43,648 nt of DNA. Source: JAVBRU01 sp031547595 (lineage in GTDB: Bacteria; Bacillota; Clostridia; Christensenellales; Aristaeellaceae). The position numbers and the translations under genes were made by a program. Positions within the stretch are counted from its first letter, which is position 1. Each line of letters begins with the position of its first letter. Below the pieces are notes generated by a model. It saw only the letters and a list, made by a program, of their open reading frames with translations. It was not told where the DNA came from and searched no databases. The stretch lies in assembly GCA_031547595.1 (NCBI GenBank), contig JAVBRU010000078.1:1-43648 (forward strand), written 5' to 3'. Shown one piece after another: positions 23,815 to 31,576 of this stretch.

Positions 23815-24014
23815 GGAACGCTGGGGGCTATCCGCCCCCAGACCCCCGACCAGAGGGCATTGCCCTCTGGACACCACTTGGGGAATGTATAGGAAAAACT
23901 TGCGTCCATTTATCAGATAGCTCGCTTCGCCAAAGTTTTTATATATTTCATAAGTGAGGTGCAGGAGATGAAATCTCCTGCCGAGGAGTCTGAGGGCGAG
24001 TAGCCCTCAGCGTC
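23815..24014. repeat. Double-hairpin inverted element, family B copy 2
   Basis: The left arm (23815-23875) holds hairpins CTGGGGGC/GCCCCCAG and CCAGAGGGC/GCCCTCTGG. The right arm (23956-24014) holds GCAGGAGAT/ATCTCCTGC and CTGAGGGC/GCCCTCAG. Read in reverse complement the right arm follows the left-arm pattern. As at 4231, it lies between two converging genes. Confidence 0.7.
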
Positions 24015-24024
24015 CCCCCGCCCT

Positions 24025-25020
24025 TCACCCGTCCATCTGCCGCAGCACCTGCAGCACATGGGCGGGTATTTTGTTCAGCTGAAGCTGCTTTTGCACTGCG
24101 CCGATCTCGTGCGCCACCTTGGGCATGCCAAACACCACAGAGCTTTGCTCGTCCTGCCCAATGGTATACGCACCGGCGTCGCGCATGGCCTTCAGCCCTT
24201 TTGCGCCGTCCTTGCCCATGCCGGTGAGGATGATGCCCACCGCCTTTTCCCCCGCGGCTTTGGCCACGGAGGAAAACAGCAAATCCACATTGGGGCAATT
24301 GTGCAGCCCGGCATCATTCTCGGTCAGCTGAATCAATAAGCGCCCGGCATGATATGCCACCGTGGTATGCATCCCACCGGGGGCAATATACACATAACCG
24401 GGGCGCAAAATCTCGCCCTGTGCGGCCTCCTTGGCTGTGAAGCGCGTGCTGGTGCACAGGCGCTGGGCAAAGGTGGCCGTAAACACCGGGGGCATATGCT
24501 GTGCAACCACAATGGGCGGCATCACTGCGGGCAGCGCGGCCAAAAGCTCCTCCACTGCGACAGAACCGCCGGTGGACGCACCCATAACCAACACATGGCT
24601 GCTGAGCAATTCTTCCGAAAACAGCGGACTTTCGTCATACACGATGGTGCGGATGGCCATGAACACGCGGCGGCCAAAATCCTCCATGCTGACGCCGTTG
24701 TGCACGCTGGGCTTGAGGATAAACGTGCATGCGCGCGCCTCCAGCGCCTGTTTTTCCATGGAGGCATCGGTGCTCATCATAATCACGGGCATATTGTGCT
24801 GGGGCAGCAATTGCCGCACAAACTCCACCCCGCTCATTTCGCCAAGGTGCACATCGGCCAGCAAAATATCGGGCAAGTATTCTATGATTTTGTCGCGCGC
24901 ATCCAGCACATTGGCCGCCTTTGCCACAATCTCAATGCTCTGGTCCTGCCGCAGCTCATACTGCAGGGCCTCGCGGGTGAGGATGGAATCGTCCAAAATG
25001 AGTATGCGCGTCTTTTTCAC
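24025..25020 (-). CDS. cheB: Chemotaxis protein-glutamate methylesterase
   Basis: A 331-residue CheB: receiver domain (D10-D11, D56 in LLADVHLG, K103) joined to the C-terminal methylesterase/deamidase domain with catalytic S149 (GASTGG), H175 (VAQHMPP) and D271 (GMGKDGAKG). It removes methyl groups from chemoreceptors when phosphorylated. It starts with GTG, overlapping the cheR stop by four bases (GTGA). No receptor, cheA or cheW gene is nearby, so the signalling core is encoded elsewhere. Confidence 0.95.
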   Translation of the reverse strand: MKKTRILILDDSILTREALQYELRQDQSIEIVAKAANVLDARDKIIEYLPDILLADVHLGEMSGVEFVRQLLPQHNMPVIMMSTDASMEKQALEARACTFILKPSVHNGVSMEDFGRRVFMAIRTIVYDESPLFSEELLSSHVLVMGASTGGSVAVEELLAALPAVMPPIVVAQHMPPVFTATFAQRLCTSTRFTAKEAAQGEILRPGYVYIAPGGMHTTVAYHAGRLLIQLTENDAGLHNCPNVDLLFSSVAKAAGEKAVGIILTGMGKDGAKGLKAMRDAGAYTIGQDEQSSVVFGMPKVAHEIGAVQKQLQLNKIPAHVLQVLRQMDG

Positions 25021-25841
25021 TGGTTTTTGCCCCCCTTGCGATACACCGCTGGCATCACGTACTCAAACGGCGTGGCTTGCTTGTCGATGGTTTCGGACAG
25101 GCCGATAAACAAATAGCCGCCTTCTTCCAGCACATTATACAGCCGGTTCAGCAGCAAATTCTTGGTGGATTCGTCAAAGTAGATCATCACGTTGCGGCAA
25201 AAAATGATATGAAATTTTTGCTTAAAATTGAATGCGTCCGTGACGAGGTTGTGCCGCAGGAATACCACTTCGTTCTTCAGCTCCTGCGTGACGCGCACCT
25301 GCTCTTTGTCCGGCACAAAAAACCGCGCCACCCAGGCCGGGTTCAGCGTTTGCACAGCGGCGGCGTCATATACCCCCGCCCGCGCCTTGGCCAGCGCAGT
25401 GGTGGAAATATCTGTGGCCAGGATGGTGGTATCCCACAGTGGTTTTTGCGTATTCAAAAAATCCGCCATCAGCATGGCGATGGTGTAGGGCTCTTCCCCC
25501 GTGGCGCAGCCCGCGCTCCAGATGCGCAAATCCTTGGCCTTTTGCTCCTGCTTGATCCAATACGGCAGCACGGTGCTTTTCAGATAGTCAAAATGAAAAG
25601 CTTCGCGGCAAAACATGGAGTAATTGACCGTCAGGCAGCTGACCATTTCCGCTACTTTTTTACCAGTGAAATCCATACAGACATCCGAAAAATACTCCGC
25701 AAAGCCGGCAGCCTTGCTTTCCGCCATCAGCTTTTGAAGCCGAATCTCTACAAAGGTTTTCTTGTTGGCCAAATCCAAACCGAAGTTGACTTTCACAAAA
25801 GCCGTCAATTCGGCAAACTCCGAATTGGTCAGAGTAATCAT
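25017..25841 (-). CDS. cheR: Chemotaxis protein methyltransferase
   Basis: A 274-residue CheR with the N-terminal helical domain and a SAM-binding domain (IWSAGCATGEEPYTIAML, around 108-125; ATDISTTAL; FCRNVMIYFD). It methylates receptor glutamates. The usual NYTxFFRE motif appears as NYSMFCRE. AAAGGA precedes the ATG at 25841. It is co-transcribed with cheB from a promoter whose -35 lies in the adjacent palindromic element. Confidence 0.95.
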   Translation of the reverse strand: MITLTNSEFAELTAFVKVNFGLDLANKKTFVEIRLQKLMAESKAAGFAEYFSDVCMDFTGKKVAEMVSCLTVNYSMFCREAFHFDYLKSTVLPYWIKQEQKAKDLRIWSAGCATGEEPYTIAMLMADFLNTQKPLWDTTILATDISTTALAKARAGVYDAAAVQTLNPAWVARFFVPDKEQVRVTQELKNEVVFLRHNLVTDAFNFKQKFHIIFCRNVMIYFDESTKNLLLNRLYNVLEEGGYLFIGLSETIDKQATPFEYVMPAVYRKGGKNQ

Positions 25842-25864
25842 GCGCTCGTTCCTTTTGCTTTCAC

Positions 25865-25893
25865 GTTATACTATTCTCAATCTAAAATGTCGA
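25865..25893 (-). promoter_or_regulatory. cheRB promoter, overlapping a palindromic element
   Basis: On the minus strand TCGACA (25888-25893) and TATAAC (25865-25870) are 17 bp apart. The -35 is inside the terminal inverted repeat of the element at 25874-26096. Confidence 0.6.
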
Positions 25894-26096
25894 TAAGATC
25901 GCGATCAATTCTTGTTCCTCGCTAAGATGAGGGAACGCAGCGTAGCAGCGCTACGATAAGTGGACGAATCGACGCGAGGGACACAGCGTGCGCTTGCGCC
26001 GCCGCAGGGCCGAAGCCTAGCGGCAATGGCCTATCGGGCCATTGCCGATGGGGCGATGAAAAGATTCGCGAGATTGAGCCATTTTAGGTTGAGATT
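25874..26096. repeat. Palindromic MITE-like element, family C copy 2
   Basis: Terminal inverted repeats TTCTCAATCTAAAATG (25874-25889) and its imperfect complement (26080-26096) enclose a core with CCTCGCTAA (25917), the palindrome CGTAGC-AGC-GCTACG (25941-25955) and GACGCGAGG (25971). An extra hairpin CGGCAATGGCC/GGCCATTGCCG lies at 26021-26047. The right end coincides with the cheY stop codon. It fills the 253-bp gap between cheY and cheR. Confidence 0.68.
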
Positions 26097-26454
26097 AGTA
26101 TTTAATACTCTGGATGACCGACAGGAAAGTCACTTCGTCAAAGGGCTTTACCAGAAACCCCTTCGCCCCCGTCAAAATGGCCTGGCGGATGTTTTCTTCC
26201 TGACCCATGGACGATACCATCACAACCGATGCCTGCGGATCCTTCTGCATAATGCGCTTCAGCGTTTCCAAGCCGTCCAGATTGGGCATCGTGATATCCA
26301 GCGTCACCAAATCCGGCTTCAGCTGGGCATACTTTTCTATGCCGATCAAGCCGTCCTCGGCCTCACCCACGATCTCATAACCATTGCGCGTAAACATTTC
26401 CCGTATCAGCATGCGCATAAACACGCCGTCGTCAATGATCAATACTCTCTTCAA
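26095..26454 (-). CDS. cheY: Chemotaxis response regulator CheY
   Basis: A 119-residue stand-alone receiver domain: D8-D9, phospho-acceptor D53 (TLDITMPNLDG), S81 and K103 (LVKPF), as in CheY proteins that bind the flagellar switch. The start is TTG at 26454 with GGGAGG about eight bases upstream. It has its own strong promoter and precedes cheRB on the same strand, separated by the palindromic element. Confidence 0.92.
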   Translation of the reverse strand: MKRVLIIDDGVFMRMLIREMFTRNGYEIVGEAEDGLIGIEKYAQLKPDLVTLDITMPNLDGLETLKRIMQKDPQASVVMVSSMGQEENIRQAILTGAKGFLVKPFDEVTFLSVIQSIKY

Positions 26455-26489
26455 GCGGATACCTCCCGAACTGGCAGTAAAACAATCTG

Positions 26490-26518
26490 ATTATACTGCA
26501 TTATGTCTATATTTGCAA
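26490..26518 (-). promoter_or_regulatory. cheY promoter
   Basis: On the minus strand TTGCAA (26513-26518) and a perfect TATAAT (26490-26495) are 17 bp apart. Confidence 0.8.
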
Positions 26519-26529
26519 TCCAAGATCGC

Positions 26530-27168
26530 CTATTTCCAGTTCACCTGTTGCATTTCCGGCGCGGCCTTTTGGAGTGCCGGTTTGGCATTGACGCACACCG
26601 GGTGGCCGCAGAGGCGCAGCATGGGCAGGTCGCTCTTGCTGTCGCCATAGGCATAGGACGCGGCAAAATCCGCCTCAATGCCCGCCCTTTCGAGGTATGC
26701 GTGGATGCGGCGCGGCTTTTCCTCGCCCTTGCAGTTGTCGCTGGGGGCAAGCTGCGGCTTTAGCGGCGTGCAAAGCAGCGCATCCGCGCCCAGTGCATCC
26801 GCCACATAGCGCATGTAGTTTTCTGTGGAAGCGCTCACCAGCAGCATATGCAGCCCGTTCTTCTTGTGCGTTTGCCAGGTTTGCAGCGCATCCGCATACA
26901 CGCGGGGCAGCAGCTTGTTTTTTACGAACCCCTCGTCCAGCTCCTTTTGCTGGCTGGCAGGCAGTGTGTGCAGAAAAGTCAGTGCCTGGCTTTTCATCTG
27001 CTCGTCCGTGATGCGTTTGAAGAAATACGGCACGGTATACATACCGCTCAGGACGTACTGCGAAAACGGCAGCGCGCCCTGCTGCCAGGCATAGCGCAGG
27101 TAGGGCAGTATGCTGTCGCCCTTCACCATGGTGCCGTCAAAATCGAACATCGCCAGCGCCGTGCTCAT
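26530..27168 (-). CDS. HAD-IB family hydrolase (SerB-like)
   Basis: A 212-residue haloacid dehalogenase-fold phosphatase: motif I DFDGTMV (residues 8-14), motif II VSAST (about 111), motif III Lys in KGEEKPRR and motif IV YGDSKSDLPML (about 178). This layout resembles phosphoserine phosphatase and the bacterial HAD-IB group that acts on small phosphorylated metabolites; the substrate is unknown. Its ATG overlaps the previous stop (ATGA). It is the last gene of a five-gene overlapping operon. Confidence 0.87.
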   Translation of the reverse strand: MSTALAMFDFDGTMVKGDSILPYLRYAWQQGALPFSQYVLSGMYTVPYFFKRITDEQMKSQALTFLHTLPASQQKELDEGFVKNKLLPRVYADALQTWQTHKKNGLHMLLVSASTENYMRYVADALGADALLCTPLKPQLAPSDNCKGEEKPRRIHAYLERAGIEADFAASYAYGDSKSDLPMLRLCGHPVCVNAKPALQKAAPEMQQVNWK

Positions 27169-27521
27169 TGCCGCTCCTTATTATAGCCCTTCTCGCCATA
27201 GGGCTGCAAAGCATCCAGCCACTTTTTCAGCAGTTTTTTCACTTCGTACTTCACATCGGTGTCCGCTTCCACGGCCACTTCCTCCACCACATCGTAGACG
27301 AAGGCGTCCTTGCCAAAGGCTTTCCAATCCTGCTGCAGGGCGCTGTTGACGTGGCGGTTGCTGTCCAGCATCATTTGCTCCGTCAGCCATTTGTTTTTGA
27401 TGTTGCTCACCGCATCGATAAATATCTTGCCGTTTTGGGTGTTGGTGATGCGGTATACGCCCATCAGGGTTTTCATTTCACTAAACTGCTCACGCAACTC
27501 TTTTTTGCGTTGGTTATCCAT
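27165..27521 (-). CDS. Small GIY-YIG-like protein, degenerate
   Basis: A 118-residue basic protein. The GVYRITNTQNGKIFID segment (residues 21-36) aligns with the GIY...YIG strands of GIY-YIG nucleases, but the second triplet is FID, so nuclease activity is doubtful. The pattern LNSNRHVNSALQQDWKAFGKDAFVYDVVEE matches small clostridial family members. The start at 27521 uses GGAG eight bases upstream and shares one base with the acetyltransferase stop (TAATG). Function unknown. Confidence 0.72.
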   Translation of the reverse strand: MDNQRKKELREQFSEMKTLMGVYRITNTQNGKIFIDAVSNIKNKWLTEQMMLDSNRHVNSALQQDWKAFGKDAFVYDVVEEVAVEADTDVKYEVKKLLKKWLDALQPYGEKGYNKERQ

Positions 27522-28057
27522 TATGCCAGCTCCTTCACCATGCGGCCTGCCAGCCATTTGCCGATGGCGCGCACATACAGCGCGTGGTATTCGGCAAAGG
27601 TCAGCCCGCATTCGTATGTTAAAATCTCCATCTCCACACCAAACAAGCGCACGCGCATGCCGCTCTCTGCAAGCCCATGGCGCAGATAAAATGCCTTGCG
27701 CTTTTCGCGCTGCAGGGCGTTTTGCGCGGCAGGGTCGCTCTCTTCAATCTCCAGGAAGAAGCGCTTGCCGGGGTAGCGCAAAAGCAGTGCCTGCAGCGCC
27801 GCGCTGCCATGCCCCTGCCCCCGGCAGGCCGCGTCCATCGCGAAATAGTCCAGCAGCACCAGATCATCCTTAAAAATCACCGTGGCCAGGCCGACCAGCG
27901 CATCCCCAGCCATAATGGCCAGGATGTCGCCAATGCCCTGCCGCTGCATGCGCAGAATGGCAGAAAAAGGCTTGCGCTCCGCGCGCGGGAATGCCTCCAG
28001 GTAAATCTCTTGGAGGCGGGGATAGTGCTCTTCGGTTGCCGATATCAGTTCAATCAA
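27521..28057 (-). CDS. GNAT-family N-acetyltransferase
   Basis: A 178-residue protein with the acetyl-CoA pyrophosphate-binding loop CRGQGHGSAAL (about residue 82-92) in the usual beta-4/alpha-3 place, and the later FYLRHG strand. The acceptor is unknown. It starts at TTG (28057) with TAGGAG seven bases upstream, overlapping the upstream stop by four bases (TTGA). Confidence 0.85.
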   Translation of the reverse strand: MIELISATEEHYPRLQEIYLEAFPRAERKPFSAILRMQRQGIGDILAIMAGDALVGLATVIFKDDLVLLDYFAMDAACRGQGHGSAALQALLLRYPGKRFFLEIEESDPAAQNALQREKRKAFYLRHGLAESGMRVRLFGVEMEILTYECGLTFAEYHALYVRAIGKWLAGRMVKELA

Positions 28058-29160
28058 TCTAATACTCCTACCAGCGCGGCCTTTTGCATGGGCGCGCGGC
28101 GCTCAAAATGGGTTTGCATGTCGATCCACCGGCCGGTCTCGGCACTGCGGTCAAAGCCCGTCATGGCGTCCAGTACGTGGAAGGTCTGGGTGTAATCGGC
28201 GCGCGCGGGGCGGCCGTCCTGCAGCGCCTTCGCCATATCCGCAACGCCCAGGCCGCGGGAGTTCTCGGCATAGTCAAACAGCAGGGGAATCTCCTTCACC
28301 TCGCGCGTTTCTGGGCGGAACAGCTGCACCGGGCCGCCAAAGGTGTTGGGGTCTGGCACCAGCAGGGTACCGCGCGATCCGTAGATTTCAAAGCGTGCCT
28401 GGTAGGGATAATGCACGTCAAAGGTGGTCAGGATGGTGCCAATCGCGCCGTTGTCATACTCCAGGGTGCCCGCCACATGGGTGTTGACGCCCACGTGGAT
28501 GGGGGTGCCGGCCAGCGGCTGGCTGGTGATCAAGCGCTCCTTGAAGGTTATGCGGCTGGCGCTCATCACGCGCTTGATGCCGCCCATCAGGTTGACCATC
28601 GCGGTCAGGTAATACGGGCCCATATCCATCATGGGGCCGCCGCCGTATTGATAGTAGAAATCCGGATCGGGATGCCAGCCCTCGTGCCCGCGGCAGATCA
28701 TAAATGCCGCGCTGCCCACGGGCTCGCCAATAAAGCCGTCGTCAATCAGCTTGCGGCAGGTCTGGATGCCCGCACCCATGAAGGTATCCGGCGCGCCGCC
28801 CAGCATCAGGCCCTTTTGCTGCGCCAGATCGCGAAGCGCAATGCCTTCTTCCAGCGATGCGCCCAGCGGCTTCTCGCTGTACACATGCTTGCCCGCTTCA
28901 AGCGCGGCCTTGGTCACCACAAAATGCTCATAGGGACGGGTGAGGTTGAGCACGATGTCCACATCCGGGTCGGCAAAGGCATCGTGCATGGTGGGATATA
29001 CTTTTTCGATGCCGTACTTGGCCTGAGCATCCAGCGCGCGCTGCGCCACTAGATCGCATACGCCAAGCACATTTACTTCGCTGAACTTGCCGCACAGGTT
29101 GTCCAGATAAATGCCACTGATGCAGCCCACGCCGATGAAGGCGATATTCATCTTTCTCAT
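28054..29160 (-). CDS. Gfo/Idh/MocA family oxidoreductase
   Basis: A 368-residue NAD(P)-dependent oxidoreductase: Rossmann motif GVGCISG (residues 10-16), cofactor-contacting SEKPLG (about 95-100), and a C-terminal substrate domain with GGGPMMDMGPYYL. These enzymes oxidise or epimerise sugars and inositols. The gene before it encodes a ThuA-like protein; ThuA/Gfo-Idh pairs are common in disaccharide (for example trehalose or 3-keto sugar) use, so a sugar-catabolic role is inferred. AAGGAG lies seven bases before the ATG. Confidence 0.9.
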   Translation of the reverse strand: MRKMNIAFIGVGCISGIYLDNLCGKFSEVNVLGVCDLVAQRALDAQAKYGIEKVYPTMHDAFADPDVDIVLNLTRPYEHFVVTKAALEAGKHVYSEKPLGASLEEGIALRDLAQQKGLMLGGAPDTFMGAGIQTCRKLIDDGFIGEPVGSAAFMICRGHEGWHPDPDFYYQYGGGPMMDMGPYYLTAMVNLMGGIKRVMSASRITFKERLITSQPLAGTPIHVGVNTHVAGTLEYDNGAIGTILTTFDVHYPYQARFEIYGSRGTLLVPDPNTFGGPVQLFRPETREVKEIPLLFDYAENSRGLGVADMAKALQDGRPARADYTQTFHVLDAMTGFDRSAETGRWIDMQTHFERRAPMQKAALVGVLD

Positions 29161-29171
29161 ACGGGCACTCC

Positions 29172-29894
29172 TTAATACATCTTCGCGGTGGATTCAAACC
29201 GCTCGGTGGTGAGGTTGTTGTCTATCGCGTACTGCTTGCCCGCGCCTGCCCATACCATGCCGCGCTCCATCAGCACCTGCGCGCTGGGGGATTTGTCAAA
29301 CACATCGTCATGATGCCCAAGGGAGGTATAGAACACCCGCCCGTTGCCCCAGAATTTCGTCCAGGCCACCGGCATATCTACAGGCTTGTTGCTAATGTGA
29401 TAGTAGGGCACAGCAGGGAAGCGCGTGGTGGCCAACACCTCGATACAGGGATCCACATGCAGATAATAATGCTCGCTGCAAACGGGGAAATCGCTGAGGC
29501 CCTCCACCAGCGGCGAAGAACCATGGCAAATGTTGACCATGTAGTCAATCCCGTCGCCGCCCGGATGGCTGACCCACTGGCCGCCGGTGATGAACTGCCA
29601 CTCGGTATCGTTGCGGAAACTGTCGCACATGCCGCCGTGGCAGCCCACCAGGCCCATGCCCGCGCCAACCGCCTTGGACACATTGATGGTATACTGGCGC
29701 TCAATGCCGCCCATCGTCCAGCACGCCACCAACAAGTCGATGCCCATCAGCGCGTCCACATCGGCCAGGCAGTCCAGGGTATCAAATATCGTGACGGCAT
29801 AACCATTTTTCTCTAGCAGCCCTGCAAAACGCCTGCTGGTCAGCTTCGGCTCGTGCCCATCCCAGCCGCCTTGCACAATCCATGCCTTTTTCAT
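29172..29894 (-). CDS. ThuA-like protein
   Basis: A 240-residue protein of the ThuA (trehalose utilisation) glutamine-amidotransferase-like fold: KKAWIVQGGWDGHEPKLTSRRF at the start, GMGLVGCHGGMCDSF (nucleophile-elbow position) and GRVFYTSLGHHDDVF at the end, the family's diagnostic C-terminal motif. The start at 29894 has AGGAGG seven bases upstream. It leads a five-gene run with 11-bp or overlapping junctions. It probably acts with the Gfo/Idh oxidoreductase on a sugar derivative. Confidence 0.88.
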   Translation of the reverse strand: MKKAWIVQGGWDGHEPKLTSRRFAGLLEKNGYAVTIFDTLDCLADVDALMGIDLLVACWTMGGIERQYTINVSKAVGAGMGLVGCHGGMCDSFRNDTEWQFITGGQWVSHPGGDGIDYMVNICHGSSPLVEGLSDFPVCSEHYYLHVDPCIEVLATTRFPAVPYYHISNKPVDMPVAWTKFWGNGRVFYTSLGHHDDVFDKSPSAQVLMERGMVWAGAGKQYAIDNNLTTERFESTAKMY

Positions 29895-30014
29895 TTCATA
29901 GCCTCCTATGTGATTGAAATAGTCTATAGAGTATTCGCCATGCAGGGTGCTTTTTCCTCTATTTGGCGGGGGATAAAACACACCAGACGGTTGCGCGGGT
30001 TTCTTACGTCTTTC

Positions 30015-31388
30015 TTATGCCGGCTTCACCTTAATCCTGTTCTTCTTCCAGATGCCCGTCAAATATAATACAAACAGCACCACGGCAGACAAGCCATTGC
30101 TGACCACCACACTGTACCACACGCTTTCAACGCCAAGGTGCAGCATGCTCTGGCACACATACAGCGTGGCAAAGCGGAACCCCCACAGGCGCGTGGCATC
30201 CATGGCCATGGTCACCTCGGTGTGCCCGGTGCCCTGGAACAGCCCTGCAGTGGCGTTTTGCACGCCATTTGTCCAGCACCAGAAAGAAAGGATGCTCAAA
30301 TACTGCGCGGCGAGGGTGACTACCGCCGGGTCGTCATTAAAGAAGCTGACAATCCATGTGGACACTTCAGGGCGGGAGAGGATCATGCCGCCCACGAACA
30401 GAAAGATCACAGCGGACGCCATGGAAATGCGATATCCCTTCTCTGCGCGCTGCACCTGCCCCGCGCCCATGTTTTGCCCTACAATGGTACTGACGGCAGA
30501 GCCGATACCATTGGAGGGCAGCGAAATCAGTGTGTTTACCTTGTTGCCCACGCCATAGGCGGCCATGGCCTCCACGCCGTAGGCAAAAACGTTTTTGCTC
30601 ATCAGCAGAAAACCAAACTGCATGGTGCTGGAGCCGAGCGCGGTAGGCAGGCCAATGCGCGCGATGGTGAGCAGCTTGTCCTTCTCAAAGCGCATGCGGC
30701 GTTTGTCCAGGTGCACGCGCTGCTCGCGGTTCGATAGCAGAATAAAGGCGATACAGGCGGGCACCGCCTTGGCCAGCACGGTGGCCAGCGCCGCGCCTGC
30801 CACGTTCATTTTGAAAGTGATCATCAACAGGGGATCGAGCACCATATTGAGCGCGATGCCAAGAAGATTGAGCAGCATCGGCCGAACAGCGTCCCCCTGC
30901 GCCTGATGCACAGCCTGAAAGATATTGACCATAAAGAGGAATGGCATATCGAGAATCACGATGCGCAGGTATGTGACGCTATAATGATAAGTATTGCCGT
31001 CCGCACCCAGCCATGCGACAATCATTGGGGTGAGCACAGTGCACAGCGCCGCACACACCAGCGCGAACAGCATGGAACAGGCAAAAATCTGGTTGGCCAT
31101 ACCCTTGGCCTCGTCGTCCCGCTTCGCACCGATATACTGCGCAATCAACACCGCTCCGGCCACCGTGAGGCCGCTGCCAAAGCTAACCACAATGCTCTGG
31201 ATAGGAGAAACCAGATTGATTGCCGCCAGCTGCTCCTTGCCAATCTGCCCCAGCCAATAAGTATCGGTGAGGTTGTACATCGTCTGCAGCAGCGAGTTGA
31301 TGACCACCGGAACAGCAATGTACAGAATAGAGCGCATCAGACTGCCGGAGAGAATCAAATCCCGGTCTACATTCCTGTGTAGCTTCAT
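30015..31388 (-). CDS. MATE-family efflux transporter
   Basis: A 457-residue protein with about twelve membrane helices and the MATE signatures LYIAVPVVINSLLQTMYNLTDTYWLGQIG near the N-terminus and GIGSAVSTIVGQNMGAG at the start of the second half. These proteins export cations or drugs with Na+ or H+. The start at 31388 gives the usual length; a longer frame upstream would translate the 66-bp hairpin and is rejected. No strong ribosome binding site is seen before this ATG, so the exact start is less sure. Confidence 0.9.
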   Translation of the reverse strand: MKLHRNVDRDLILSGSLMRSILYIAVPVVINSLLQTMYNLTDTYWLGQIGKEQLAAINLVSPIQSIVVSFGSGLTVAGAVLIAQYIGAKRDDEAKGMANQIFACSMLFALVCAALCTVLTPMIVAWLGADGNTYHYSVTYLRIVILDMPFLFMVNIFQAVHQAQGDAVRPMLLNLLGIALNMVLDPLLMITFKMNVAGAALATVLAKAVPACIAFILLSNREQRVHLDKRRMRFEKDKLLTIARIGLPTALGSSTMQFGFLLMSKNVFAYGVEAMAAYGVGNKVNTLISLPSNGIGSAVSTIVGQNMGAGQVQRAEKGYRISMASAVIFLFVGGMILSRPEVSTWIVSFFNDDPAVVTLAAQYLSILSFWCWTNGVQNATAGLFQGTGHTEVTMAMDATRLWGFRFATLYVCQSMLHLGVESVWYSVVVSNGLSAVVLFVLYLTGIWKKNRIKVKPA

Positions 31389-31457
31389 AACCCGCGCCGG
31401 AAAGGCGCTTTCACTTCCTTTGCAATAAAGAAATTTTAGAACAATCCACGACTGACA

Positions 31458-31523
31458 TGCAGCATTCCCCTCTTGGGAGGGGTGCCGCGTAAGCGCCACC
31501 CCTCCCAAGAGGGGAATGCTGCA
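31458..31523. repeat. 66-bp near-perfect palindrome
   Basis: Twenty-seven bases (31458-31484, TGCAGCATTCCCCTCTTGGG...) are exactly repeated in reverse complement at 31497-31523. The centre adds CGC/GCG pairs around a GTAA loop after one C-C mismatch. It has no T-tract on either side, so it is not an ordinary terminator. It lies between degV and the MATE gene. Confidence 0.8.
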
Positions 31524-31576
31524 CACTTATCTTGATTGCTCTTAAAAACAAGCTATCAATCCAGTTATATCTTCAC

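Noticed and set aside
31389..31526. Longer N-terminus for the MATE transporter
   Set aside because: The extension would translate the 66-bp hairpin and make the protein longer than its family; the start at 31388 gives the usual length.
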